From the NCBI GenBank assembly GCA_014378465.1, contig JACMNQ010000011.1, positions 1-47,653 on the forward strand: 47,653 nucleotides of DNA. Direction: 5' to 3'. The notes below the pieces were generated by a model, which was not told the origin of the DNA, did no database searches, and saw nothing but the letters and a program-made list of their open reading frames with translations. Origin of the DNA: Oligoflexia bacterium (lineage in GTDB: Bacteria > Bdellovibrionota > UBA1018). Made by a program: the position numbers and the translations under genes. The first letter of the stretch is position 1; every line of letters begins with the position of its first letter. Below are positions 24,947-32,920 of this stretch, in pieces.

Positions 24947-25705
24947 GTGTCCAATTCAGTGATCGATCCCCCGAAGCCCTTTCCTCAAAATGCCGCGTCG
25001 CCAGACGGTCATGACCCGCATGATTCAGGTGACTCGCACGACAAAGAACTGAATTTCACCAACACGCCCAATCTCCTCACTCTCTCACGCATGCTTTTCG
25101 TGCCCGTCGTGGTGACCTGCCTTTTCGTGAAGACCCCGAAGTGGGACCTCATCGCGGCACTGCTTTTCGGAGTCGCGAGCATCACGGACTACTTTGACGG
25201 GTACATCGCGCGACGACAGAAGCTTGAAACCGTCTACGGCAAACTCATGGATCCTCTGGCCGACAAGTTTCTCGTCGTCTCGGCTTTGATCATGCTTCAG
25301 GAACTCGGACGAATTCACCCCGTCGTCGTCATTCTCCTGATCTGCCGCGAAATGGCCATCACCGGCCTGCGCGCCCTGGCCAGCGCTGAAGGACTCGTGA
25401 TCGGAGCCTCCGCCTCCGCCAAATGGAAGACTGCCGCCCAAATGGTGGCCATCCCCTGTCTGATGGTGAAACAGGGACTTTTCGGCATTCCGCTTTATCC
25501 GATCGGGATGGCCCTTCTCTACATTTCACTGGCGATCAGCCTCTGGTCGGCCCAGGACTACATCGTCGATTTCTTTCGAGCCGTGAAAGTCAAACGCCGC
25601 GAAAAAGTGGAAGCTCGCAAGCTTCAGAAACTTCAGAAGCTGCAGAAGAAACTCGAGAAGAAGGCCCGCCGCTCTTCACGCAATTCTCCGCGCAATCGAA
25701 GCTGA
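24947..25705 (+). CDS. pgsA: CDP-diacylglycerol-glycerol-3-phosphate 3-phosphatidyltransferase
   Basis: 252-residue inner-membrane enzyme of phosphatidylglycerol synthesis. The CDP-alcohol phosphotransferase signature D-x2-DG-x2-AR-x8-G-x3-D-x3-D is complete in TDYFDGYIARRQ...YGKLMDPLADK. Several TM helices follow. Residues 1-35 are hydrophilic (Asp/His-rich), and the C-terminus carries a long Lys/Gln-rich coiled tail (about 205-252) not usual for PgsA. The GTG start has no good ribosome-binding site; a second GTG lies four codons on. Confidence 0.92.
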   Translation: MSNSVIDPPKPFPQNAASPDGHDPHDSGDSHDKELNFTNTPNLLTLSRMLFVPVVVTCLFVKTPKWDLIAALLFGVASITDYFDGYIARRQKLETVYGKLMDPLADKFLVVSALIMLQELGRIHPVVVILLICREMAITGLRALASAEGLVIGASASAKWKTAAQMVAIPCLMVKQGLFGIPLYPIGMALLYISLAISLWSAQDYIVDFFRAVKVKRREKVEARKLQKLQKLQKKLEKKARRSSRNSPRNRS

Positions 25706-25744
25706 GAAGTTCCGGGCATTGGAAGTCACTTTCTCCCCGTGAGT

Positions 25745-26302
25745 TCATGGAGTTCGGTGGTGCGAAACCCAGGGCACATCCTTCACGCCGGCAGTGTGGT
25801 TCGCATACCGCGCGCAGACGAAGAAATAATCGCTCAGTCGGTTGACGTACTGAAGAAGCACGGGACGCAGAGGCTCGGCACGGTGAAGAATGACCAGTTC
25901 GCGCTCCGCCCTGCGGCTGACCGTTCTCGCAAAATGCAGCTGTGCTGATCCGGAGGAACCTCCCGGCAGAATGAAAGTCTTCAGAGGCTCGAGCTTGGCC
26001 TCCATCTCGTCGATTTCGGTTTCGAGCGATAGAACCTGGACTTCTTCGATCAATTGAATGGAAATCTCTTTGCCACGGGGCGTCGCAAGCTCTGCCCCGA
26101 CCTGAAAGAGTTCGCCTTGGATCCGGAGAAGGCGATTTTTCAAAGGATCAGCCAGAGTTGAGTCCGTGAGGACAATCCCGAGAACAGAATTGAGCTCATC
26201 CAACGTGCCATAACTGCGGATTCGAAGATGATCCTTCGGCACTCGGTCGCCCCCGAAAAGCCCGGTCTGACCGCTGTCGCCACTTTTGGTGTAGATCTTC
26301 AT
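25745..26302 (-). CDS. PduO-type cob(I)yrinic acid a,c-diamide / cobalamin adenosyltransferase
   Basis: 185 residues. It transfers the adenosyl group of ATP to Co(I) corrinoids. The N-terminal MKIYTKSGDSGQTGLFGG binds ATP. LRIRSYGTLDELNSVLG and LPGGSSGSAQLHFARTVSRRAERE (catalytic Arg/Glu) and LLQYVNRLSDYFFVCAR are all conserved. It is convergent with pgsA and appears alone, suggesting salvage rather than full corrinoid synthesis, although the rest of the genome is not visible. Confidence 0.94.
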   Translation of the reverse strand: MKIYTKSGDSGQTGLFGGDRVPKDHLRIRSYGTLDELNSVLGIVLTDSTLADPLKNRLLRIQGELFQVGAELATPRGKEISIQLIEEVQVLSLETEIDEMEAKLEPLKTFILPGGSSGSAQLHFARTVSRRAERELVILHRAEPLRPVLLQYVNRLSDYFFVCARYANHTAGVKDVPWVSHHRTP

Positions 26303-26355
26303 GACTTTAAAATAGACCTCATGAGGATTTTCAGCAAGAAAACTTAACTCAGGGC

Positions 26356-26384
26356 TTGACCATGGAGCAAGTCGTGGTTAAAAC
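26356..26384 (+). promoter_or_regulatory. Candidate sigma70-type promoter of tRNA-Gly
   Basis: TTGACC at 26356-26361 and TAAAAC at 26379-26384 are spaced by 17 bp, about 85 bp upstream of the tRNA gene. The spacing and -35 match are good; the start site is not proven. Confidence 0.45.
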
Positions 26385-26470
26385 GAGGTCTCTCTTGAAA
26401 TGACCACTTCGGTCATCTTGGCTCATCTTGAGATTTGGCGGTTCCCGCCGGTTTCTTCAGATGATTAGGT

Positions 26471-26547
26471 GCGGGCTTAGCTCAGTTGGCTAGAGCGCCA
26501 CGTTGCCAACGTGGAGGTCGAGGGTTCGAACCCCTTAGCCCGCTCCA
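26471..26547 (+). tRNA. tRNA-Gly (GCC), CCA encoded
   Basis: A 77-nt complete cloverleaf. The acceptor stem GCGGGCT/AGCCCGC is perfect, the anticodon arm is CCACG-TTGCCAA-CGTGG with anticodon GCC, the T arm is GAGGG-TTCGAAC-CCCTT, and the 3' TCCA is encoded. It serves as a local control for what an intact tRNA gene looks like in this genome. Confidence 0.97.
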
Positions 26548-26620
26548 AAAAAACCTCACCCCATTAAAACTTCCGGCCCAAGATCTCAGCTCCAGAACTC
26601 AAAGCGCGATCCGGAGCCTG

Positions 26621-29134
26621 TCACTGCGTTACCCAACGCGGCTCCAAACTGTGCTCAGGTGTTCCCGCTTGACCATAATTATTGCTTCCCCAGCACTTGA
26701 CCCCGCCACTCGTGAGGAGTGCGCAAGTGTGGTTGTCACCTGCCGAAATTGCTGTAGCGGTAATGCCCGGAACCACCACCGGGGTGCTCGAGCTGGTGAA
26801 TGTCCCATCGCCGAGTTGGCCAGCGGAATTATAGCCCCAGCATTTGACATTTCCATTCGCGAGGAGGGCACAGGTGTGACCGCCTCCCGTAGCAAGGGAT
26901 GTTGCGGAAACGCCCGGAACCAAAACAGGGTTGCTCGAGCTGGTTGTCGTTCCATTGCCGAGTTGGCCATAGAAATTATAGCCCCAGCATTTGATTCCGC
27001 CACTGGCCAGGAGTGCACAGTTGTGCTTGTAACCCGCCGATACTGCGGTCGCCGCCAGACCCGGGATCGACACGGGTGTCGATGAATTAATGGTTGTTCC
27101 GTCGCCGAGCTGGCCATAGGAATTATAGCCCCAGCATTTGATTCCGCCACTCGCGAGAAGCACGCAAGTGTGATTCTCACCTGCTACCAGCGCATTTGCA
27201 GTGATGCTCGGGACCAATACAGGGCTAGTGGCATCAGTCGTCGTGCCGTCCCCAAGCTGACCATACGAATTATATCCCCAGCACTTGATCCCACCGCTCG
27301 TGAGGAGTGCGCAGGTGTGGTACGAACTCGCAGCCACTGCAGTTGCTGTTACTCCCGGAACTGAAACTGGGGAATTTGAACTCGTTGTCGTGCCGTTGCC
27401 GAGTCCGCCATAGTAGTTGGCACCCCAGCAATTCACTCCGCCCGTGGAGAGGAGTGCGCAGGTGTGGTACGAACTCGCAGCCACAGCAGTGGCCGTGATA
27501 CCCGGGACTAAGACAGGATTGATTGAACTGGCAGTTGTCCCATTGCCAAGCTGTCCTGCAAAATTACTTCCCCAACATTTGAGAGCGCCACCTGCGAGGA
27601 GCGCGCAAGTATGACCGCCGCCCGTCGAAACTGCGAGCGATGCAATGCCAGGAACCAAGTTGATAGGTGACGGTGATGTTCCATCTCCAAGTTTACCCGA
27701 ATTGCTGCTTCCCCAGCATTTGACTCTGCCGCTCGTGAGGATTGCGCAAGTGTGCGTCGAGCCCGCAGCGATTGCACTTGGGGTGATGTTGGGAACCAAT
27801 AATGGAATACTGGAGTTGGTCGTCGTCCCAGTTCCAAGCTGGCCTCCAAAATTGTTTCCCCAGCACTTGAGTGCGCCGCTGTTGAGAAGTGCACAGACGT
27901 GAGAACCACCCAGCGCCATCGCGCTTGCCGTAATACCCGGAACCAGGAGCGGAGTAGAAGAATCCGCCGTCGTACCGTCTCCAAGTTGCCCACTGTAGTT
28001 GGCGCCCCAACATTTGACTCCGCCACTCGTGAGGAGTGCGCAGGCGTGACCCCCACCAGCCGAAATGGCGCTCGCGGTGACACCCACAACCGAGACAGGT
28101 ATGTTATAACTCCAGAACAGCCCGTTTCCAAGTTGACCACTGTAACCAGCGCCCCAACATCTGACGCCACCACCTGCAAGGAGTGCGCAGGTAAAATCCG
28201 CACCTGCTGCAATCGCGGTTGCAGTAACGCCCGTAACCGGGACAGGGATGGTAGAACCGGTTGTGGTTCCGTTCCCCAGTTGACCATTCGAATTGCCGCC
28301 CCAGCACTTGACTCCACCGCTGCCAAGGAGTGCGCAGACGTGAAAATTACCCGCAGTTACGGCGACTGCCGTTACACCCGATACGGTGACCGGTACAGAG
28401 GAGTTGGTTGTAGTCCCATTCCCGAGTTGGCCTGAAGAATTCTGTCCCCAGCACTGTACCCCGCCATTCGTGAGCACCGCGCAAGTGTGACTGCCGGTCG
28501 CCGCAATCGAGCTTGCAGTGACCCCTGGGACGGCGACTGGAATAATCGACGCCGTAGTCGTACCGATCCCCAGTTGCCCATTGTAGTTGGCGCCCCAACA
28601 TTTGACTCCGCCACTCGTGAGGATTGCGCAAGTGTGATTGTCGCCTCCAGCGAGCTGAACCGCATTGTCCAAGGTTGCGTACGTGTAGGTCACGGAGTTC
28701 GTGCACACTGAGCCGGCGTCAGGCAGCACGGCGTGCACTCGAAACGTCGGAGAATTCTCAAAAAGAGGCAGATTTTCAGCAGCGAACACTTCACCTGCGC
28801 TCACGGTCTTTTGAAATTGGTAAACCGTGCCGCCGACGCAATTGGTGTCAGCATTCATGAGAAGTTCCACAACTGTCCCAGCAGGCAGATTCACAACCTG
28901 AAAAGCGGGAGTCTTCGTTGAAAAGTCTGCAGAGAGCTTGATGAGTGTATTGGCACTGCTCGCACTGGCAGGAGAAGTTACTGGGTTCGCCAAATTCATT
29001 TGGTGGTTAAGCTTGAGCCCACATCCTGATAGCCAAAGGAGCAAACCCAGCGCTCCACTCATAGACCCAATGATGCGAATGAAAGCCTCTCTACTCGGCT
29101 CAGACTTTTCCACGACCGCTCTCAAACTGCGCAT
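26621..29134 (-). CDS. RCC1-repeat lipoprotein
   Basis: 837 residues from ATG 29134 (a further in-frame ATG lies at 29185). The lipobox LSGC at about residue 38 anchors it to a membrane. After a linker domain with Cys pairs (about 60-155), 14 RCC1-like repeats of about 50 residues follow. Each has a KCWGxNxxGQLGxGTT core, a PVxVPGVTA turn and a HTCALLxSGG end. They form two seven-bladed-propeller equivalents. The last repeat is degenerate (GQAGTPEHS). Such outer-surface propellers act in binding rather than catalysis; the ligand is unknown. The Cys in each CWG and HTCALL may pair. Confidence 0.9.
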   Translation of the reverse strand: MRSLRAVVEKSEPSREAFIRIIGSMSGALGLLLWLSGCGLKLNHQMNLANPVTSPASASSANTLIKLSADFSTKTPAFQVVNLPAGTVVELLMNADTNCVGGTVYQFQKTVSAGEVFAAENLPLFENSPTFRVHAVLPDAGSVCTNSVTYTYATLDNAVQLAGGDNHTCAILTSGGVKCWGANYNGQLGIGTTTASIIPVAVPGVTASSIAATGSHTCAVLTNGGVQCWGQNSSGQLGNGTTTNSSVPVTVSGVTAVAVTAGNFHVCALLGSGGVKCWGGNSNGQLGNGTTTGSTIPVPVTGVTATAIAAGADFTCALLAGGGVRCWGAGYSGQLGNGLFWSYNIPVSVVGVTASAISAGGGHACALLTSGGVKCWGANYSGQLGDGTTADSSTPLLVPGITASAMALGGSHVCALLNSGALKCWGNNFGGQLGTGTTTNSSIPLLVPNITPSAIAAGSTHTCAILTSGRVKCWGSSNSGKLGDGTSPSPINLVPGIASLAVSTGGGHTCALLAGGALKCWGSNFAGQLGNGTTASSINPVLVPGITATAVAASSYHTCALLSTGGVNCWGANYYGGLGNGTTTSSNSPVSVPGVTATAVAASSYHTCALLTSGGIKCWGYNSYGQLGDGTTTDATSPVLVPSITANALVAGENHTCVLLASGGIKCWGYNSYGQLGDGTTINSSTPVSIPGLAATAVSAGYKHNCALLASGGIKCWGYNFYGQLGNGTTTSSSNPVLVPGVSATSLATGGGHTCALLANGNVKCWGYNSAGQLGDGTFTSSSTPVVVPGITATAISAGDNHTCALLTSGGVKCWGSNNYGQAGTPEHSLEPRWVTQ
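26640..28680 (-). repeat. About 14 tandem repeats of about 150 bp (RCC1 coding)
   Basis: The RCC1 blades are encoded by near-identical 150-bp (about 50-codon) units in direct tandem. Adjacent copies keep long identical stretches, so slippage or recombination could change copy number. Spurious open frames on both strands come from this periodicity. Confidence 0.85.
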
Positions 29135-29353
29135 TTTGCACCCTGTCTTCAGTTGATGTCTCAATACACACAGTATGGAGAGCATTTAACTTTGCCTCAA
29201 TGTGTCCAGTTGGACAGCTTCCAAAAATGCCACTTTGACGTGATGAAATATGAAATCAAGCAGTGCTATGGATGTTTCAAGCTGGGTTCACGGTGACACA
29301 GCTGAGGGCAGAGTATGCTGAAATGGGTACGAACGGCAAACCGGAACTCACAT

Positions 29354-29392
29354 GAATCAGCGCTGATTCCCGACGAGTTTTGAGGGTCGGGA
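29354..29392. promoter_or_regulatory. 16-bp perfect palindrome overlapping a 7-bp stem-loop
   Basis: GAATCAGCGCTGATTC at 29354-29369 is a perfect 16-bp palindrome. Directly overlapping it, TCCCGAC (29368-29374) pairs with GTCGGGA (29386-29392). The pair lies between the start of the RCC1 gene and the end of the next minus-strand gene. It may terminate the upstream gene or bind a dimeric regulator. Confidence 0.45.
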
Positions 29393-29410
29393 GGAAGTCG
29401 CGTCTGAATC

Positions 29411-29833
29411 TCACCGGGAGTCGGTGGGGTTGGTCACGAGGTAAATTGTAACGTGGTGCCTGTCTCCGTGCACTACCGGTTGAGTGTACCTCGACAAGCA
29501 GGCAATCACCTTGGGGTAGTCGCCGTCGCGGATGCGCCCATTGTCCCAGTCGGAGTCGAGTTTCATCAGCTGCTTCAGCCCGCGACGAGTCAGTACGAAG
29601 GCAACGCGCCGTTGGTGAACGAGTGCATTCAATATGGTGACGATGGCTCGTAGAGCGGGCGCCGTAAGAGCCTGGTAGTCTCCGTTCTGGTAGTCTCCGT
29701 TCTGGTAGTCTCCGCTCAGCCCGCCCCAGAATTCGTGATCAAGGTCAGCGTTGGTGAGTGTACGGGTCTCTTGTAGGCAGACCAGGGAGTGATGGTCATC
29801 AGTAAGGGCATCAAGGATAGAAAACTTTTTCAT
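29411..29833 (-). CDS. Hypothetical protein with GDYQN repeats
   Basis: 140 residues from ATG 29833 (MKKFSILDALTDDHHSL). Residues about 40-53 contain GDYQN-GDYQN-GDYQ, encoded by two exact 15-bp repeats plus a partial third, and a further GDYP occurs later. The C-terminal half (APALRAIVTILNALVHQRRVAFVLTRRGLKQLM) is helical. I do not recognise the family. The ribosome-binding site is weak. It lies in a gene-poor stretch with lower coding density. Confidence 0.5.
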   Translation of the reverse strand: MKKFSILDALTDDHHSLVCLQETRTLTNADLDHEFWGGLSGDYQNGDYQNGDYQALTAPALRAIVTILNALVHQRRVAFVLTRRGLKQLMKLDSDWDNGRIRDGDYPKVIACLSRYTQPVVHGDRHHVTIYLVTNPTDSR

Positions 29834-29974
29834 GTGTATTTGTTTCTCGTTTAAAGCTGACTTGAGTAGTTTACTTGGTACTGCGCAAGGCGGCAGCGGA
29901 GCGCTCCGCAATGATCAGGTCGACGAACTTGCCTACGAGAGCTGGCACCTCTCCACGGTCGAGGCGCTGATCTG

Positions 29975-30235
29975 GTGAGTGAGTGTGATTCTTGTCCGGG
30001 TGAGGCCGCCCTGGTGGAGGTGAAAAATTTCTTGCCTGAACTGCTCAGTGGATCTTTTCTTGGAGAGGAGTTTCGGGATCTTCAGTTCAAGCCTGACAAG
30101 TTTCTGGTCCCACAGGACGGGATTGAACTGGCGAGTCTTCGTCGCCTTGATCCGGAAGCATTTCGCCTGGCATCCAGGACACTAAGTATCAGAAGTAATC
30201 AAAGCTTTGCCTCGGACGTAGATTCGCGCGTCTGA
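29975..30235 (+). CDS. Short hypothetical ORF, possibly a gene remnant
   Basis: 86 codons from a GTG start without a clear ribosome-binding site. The composition looks protein-like (ALVEVKNFLPELLSGSFLG, then FRDLQFKPDKFLVPQDG), but no family is recognised, and the frame is open upstream of the chosen start. It may be the tail of a larger lost gene. Confidence 0.3.
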   Translation: MSECDSCPGEAALVEVKNFLPELLSGSFLGEEFRDLQFKPDKFLVPQDGIELASLRRLDPEAFRLASRTLSIRSNQSFASDVDSRV

Positions 30236-30684
30236 TTCAAACACATCATGGACTTCCACTCCCGGGACCGGGGTGAAAAAGTGCCTCTGGGCGGGCATGG
30301 GCGGTTACCTTTCGTTAAAATTAAGTGTCGCAACTCAATTCTAACAAAATCGTTCATGCCCCTCATTATGATGGAGAGCCGACTCCTGCTGGGGCTTTCA
30401 GTCATGAGATTCCAAAAGCAATTTCTCCAAGACTTCAGTTTCCGTTGATCCGTCCCGCGTAGCGATTTCTGAAAGGCGGTCAATTCGCCTGCCCAGATGA
30501 AAGAAGAAGAACATGGGGGTTGCCTCAGAAATGAGGTAGCCCTTTTTCGCTATCAAACCATGCACTCTCGGTATTATGTTACCGAACTATAGTCTTTCCG
30601 CCACATCATGAGGACACTCCCGCACCCAATTCAGCCGATGACACCCGGATTCAGTACCGGCTTCACCTCTTTAAAAAAGCCCTT
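30236..30684. other. Gene-poor stretch
   Basis: 449 bp without a convincing gene. It contains an imperfect palindrome TCGGTA-6 nt-TACCGA (30568-30585) next to a -10-like TATAGT (30588-30593). The short frames on both strands lack ribosome-binding sites and family features. It might hold remnants of mobile DNA. Confidence 0.4.
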
Positions 30685-31179
30685 TTGGTTTATCTCTTAC
30701 GACGTTCTCACCAGCTGAACGCCGACGAGGTGTTTTGCCATGAGCAAAAGATATCGCAGCTCATCTCGTCTTACTTGGAAGAGGCAGCAGCATCTTTAGT
30801 TTCGGAGCGTAAAAATTCTGAGTATCCACTCCATGATTGGGAGACTACGATCTTTGATGGAGTCATCGAATGGAATTTCGAGTTCCAGCCCAACCGTCTC
30901 AGTATCTCAGGCCTTGCGTTTGACGATGACCAAACGCTACAACTTGATCCATTCGTTGTGGACATCGACCTCGGCTCCAATGGATACACCCCTCAGTCGA
31001 TTTCGATCTACTTCGGGTTGTATCATCCACGACTTGATCGGCTGAAGAAGCACGATAAGTCTTACGAAAAAATTTCAGTCTTCAGACATTTGCTCGACGA
31101 ACGTCTTGTAAGTGCAGAGGACTTTTGGTTCGAATTCCACGAAGACTTATCAAAGTTCCTAAATTTAGAATCGGATTGA
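30685..31179 (+). CDS. Hypothetical protein, start uncertain
   Basis: At least 164 residues, with a TTG at 30685. The frame stays open back to about 30535 without an ATG, so the true start may be a rare codon further up, or the 5' end may be broken. The sequence (LDPFVVDIDLGSNGYTPQSISIYFGLYHPRLDRL, then LLDERLVSAEDFWFEFHEDLSKF) looks like a real globular protein, but the family is not recognised. No signal peptide. It precedes the toxin-antitoxin operon on the opposite strand. Confidence 0.5.
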   Translation: MVYLLRRSHQLNADEVFCHEQKISQLISSYLEEAAASLVSERKNSEYPLHDWETTIFDGVIEWNFEFQPNRLSISGLAFDDDQTLQLDPFVVDIDLGSNGYTPQSISIYFGLYHPRLDRLKKHDKSYEKISVFRHLLDERLVSAEDFWFEFHEDLSKFLNLESD

Positions 31180-31207
31180 TTCTGGCTGTGCTCACCTTCG
31201 AAACTAT

Positions 31208-31597
31208 TCACGCTAGAAATCTCTCGATCCAATCTTTGATCTCCGAAACATCCTTTCGGGCGATGATCACCTCGTGAATCAAAAAACTCTCACCCTCATC
31301 CGGACTCACATGCAATCGGAAGCCATTTATTCGTAAAAACACCGCCGTCAAACCGAAGGCCATCCTTTTATTCCCATCAACGAAGCAATGATTCATCGCC
31401 AAGCTGTGCATCAATGCAGCCGCCTGTTCGGAAAGGGATGAATAATAGCCAGACCGTGGCCTAGCCAATGCACTTTCCAAAAGTCCAGCGTCGCGGATAC
31501 CCGGTGCTCCACCGAAGCGTTCGACCATCATCTTGTGGAGTTCAACCGCCTCTTCGAATGTTGGAAAGAGGGTTTCTCGCATGAGAGAGGTTTTCAC
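31208..31597 (-). CDS. doc: Doc-type (Fic-fold) toxin
   Basis: 129 residues. The Fic/Doc active-site motif HxFxDGNKR is present as NHCFVDGNKRMAFGL near residue 68. The opening LFPTFEEAVELHKMMVERFGG and GIRDAGLLESALARP are typical of Doc. Phage P1 Doc phosphorylates and inactivates EF-Tu; that activity is inferred here from the family. It starts within the antitoxin stop (ATGA overlap), the usual arrangement for a coupled antitoxin-toxin pair. Confidence 0.92.
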   Translation of the reverse strand: MKTSLMRETLFPTFEEAVELHKMMVERFGGAPGIRDAGLLESALARPRSGYYSSLSEQAAALMHSLAMNHCFVDGNKRMAFGLTAVFLRINGFRLHVSPDEGESFLIHEVIIARKDVSEIKDWIERFLA

Positions 31598-31809
31598 TTG
31601 GCGAGACGACGAAGCAGTTCTTCATTCTCTCGCAAAACTTCATCGGCCGCACTTTTGAAGACCGGTCTCACGCAAACCCTCTGAAGGTATTCCCGAACGG
31701 CATCAGTCAATACGCCAGAAACATTGCGCTGGGACTCCGATGCGTAAACGCGAAGCTCCTTTAAAACCGCCTCTTCAATCTTTGAACTAAATTTTACCGC
31801 CTTTGCCAT
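31594..31809 (-). CDS. Antitoxin of the Doc pair (ribbon-helix-helix-like)
   Basis: 71 residues from ATG 31809 (MAKAVKFSSKIEEAVLKELRVYASESQRNVSGVLTDAVREYL). The N-terminal part fits a ribbon-helix-helix DNA-binding domain. The C-terminus (KSAADEVLRENEELLRRLAK) is the likely toxin-neutralising helix. The ATG sits only 7 nt after the -10 box, so the mRNA may be leaderless. An in-frame upstream ATG at 31836 falls inside the promoter and is rejected. Confidence 0.8.
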   Translation of the reverse strand: MAKAVKFSSKIEEAVLKELRVYASESQRNVSGVLTDAVREYLQRVCVRPVFKSAADEVLRENEELLRRLAK

Positions 31810-31816
31810 ACATCTA

Positions 31817-31859
31817 CTTATAGCACCCATCGTCATGACAAGTCAAGATCGGTCATGAC
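31817..31859 (-). promoter_or_regulatory. Toxin-antitoxin promoter with two identical palindromic operators
   Basis: On the minus strand, -35 TTGACT (31846-31841) and -10 TATAAG (31822-31817) are spaced by 18 bp. The palindrome GTCATGAC occurs twice, at 31832-31839 inside the spacer and at 31852-31859 just upstream of -35. The copies are exactly 20 bp apart, two helical turns. This suits cooperative autorepression by the antitoxin. Confidence 0.72.
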
Positions 31860-31892
31860 GCAATAGATCGCAATTGATTCAATCACTTGAGG

Positions 31893-32041
<149 letters not shown>

Positions 32042-32042
32042 T

Positions 32043-32100
32043 CGATCACGAGAGTGGTCGGCGTTCCTGGTCACGAAAGTGGCCGGGCTTTTTGCTTTTA
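32043..32100 (+). terminator. Tandem GNRA-loop hairpins and T-run after tRNA-fMet
   Basis: Two similar hairpins follow the tRNA 3' end: CGATCAC-GAGA-GTGGTCG (32043-32060) and CCTGGTCAC-GAAA-GTGGCCGGG (32066-32087), the second followed by CTTTTTGCTTTT. The second is a strong intrinsic terminator. The two appear to be duplicated copies, both with GNRA tetraloops. Confidence 0.75.
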
Positions 32101-32333
32101 TTCGTGCTGAGGGTAGCGAGTAGAAGCTGCGCTCCGAGCAAAGCGAGTCGTCTCTTCGAATCCGCGCGAGCACGTGCCAGACGGCCTTTTTTATTTAACC
32201 TTTCGCGGGTTCTATAAATCTCAACCTTCAAAAAGCGAATCGACCACAGAGAATAACGGTTTCATCGCTTTCTCGCTTAAGGGGAGACGGCTCATTCGAA
32301 GCACTTTTCCGACGGCTGGTACGCCGATTGAAA
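32101..32333. other. Short non-coding stretch between tRNA-fMet and tetR
   Basis: No gene is evident. A CGAGCAAAGCGAG sequence near 32137 resembles the CGAGCGAAGCGAG linker in the tRNA insert, and a T run (CGGCCTTTTTTATTT, about 32175-32190) after a small GCC/GGC hairpin may be a second terminator. Confidence 0.4.
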
Positions 32334-32906
32334 TCAGGCGTTCAGTTTTTTTTGCCCGCCTGACTCATCGTAGACCCAATATAATACCACGCCCATCATC
32401 AACATCCAGAGCAGCGAAGCCAGATGGGGCTTGAGCGATCTACTTGTCTTCAGATCGCTTCCTGAAATGACTTCAGCAAACAAACCTATCGCGTCCTCGC
32501 GAATTTTCCTGGTTCCTTCGCCAAACGGAGAGATGGGCGACCGAGGATCAATCGCGCTTCGAGTGAGTGCAAGCAAAAGATGGCGATTTGGCTCAAAAGT
32601 GCGGATACGTTGACGTAAAATCTTCATAAGTCGCTTCTCAAAGTTCACGGTATCGAGTTGCGCATCGATCACCCCTTTTTTAAATTCTACCTGTCTCCGT
32701 TCATAGAACACGCCAACAATCTCTTCCTTATTTGAGAAGTGATAATAGAAGGCACCAAGTGATAGGGCTGCGGCTTTGGCCAGGTCACGCATCGTGACCT
32801 GATCCATCCCCTTTTTATTGAATTCCCTTAAGGCAATCTTCAGCAACCTCTCTCGAGTGTGCTCGGATTTGGAGCGGAGATCATCCGGGGTCTGATTAGC
32901 AATCAT
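32334..32906 (-). CDS. TetR-family transcriptional regulator
   Basis: 190 residues from ATG 32906. The N-terminal HTH reads TRERLLKIALREFNKKGMDQVTMRDLAKAAALSLGAFYYHFSNKEEIVGVFYE, the canonical TetR_N pattern. The C-terminal ligand-binding domain contains RTFEPNRHLLLALTRSAIDPRSP and a hydrophobic dimer helix (LLWMLMMGVVLYWVY). A 16-bp perfect palindrome lies between it and the divergent secreted-protein gene, so it probably represses both. The divergent target is cut by an IS21 element. Confidence 0.9.
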   Translation of the reverse strand: MIANQTPDDLRSKSEHTRERLLKIALREFNKKGMDQVTMRDLAKAAALSLGAFYYHFSNKEEIVGVFYERRQVEFKKGVIDAQLDTVNFEKRLMKILRQRIRTFEPNRHLLLALTRSAIDPRSPISPFGEGTRKIREDAIGLFAEVISGSDLKTSRSLKPHLASLLWMLMMGVVLYWVYDESGGQKKLNA

Positions 32907-32920
32907 TTTAACTCTATATT

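Noticed and set aside
24947..24958. GTGTCCAATTCA at the pgsA start as a fifth copy of the TGTCCA motif
   Set aside because: It has only the left half-site and forms the first codons of pgsA, so it is probably coincidental.
26640..28680. Many overlapping ORFs on both strands within the RCC1 region
   Set aside because: They recur with the 150-bp repeat and lack ribosome-binding sites; they are shadows of the minus-strand repeat gene.
30199..30483. 94-codon minus-strand open frame in the gene-poor stretch
   Set aside because: Arg/Ser-rich composition, no ribosome-binding site and no family features.
32110..32190. A second tRNA-like sequence ending TTCGAATCC...GTGCCA then a T run
   Set aside because: The bases before TTCGAAT do not pair with those after it, and no acceptor or anticodon stem can be drawn, so it is not a tRNA despite the T-loop-like core.
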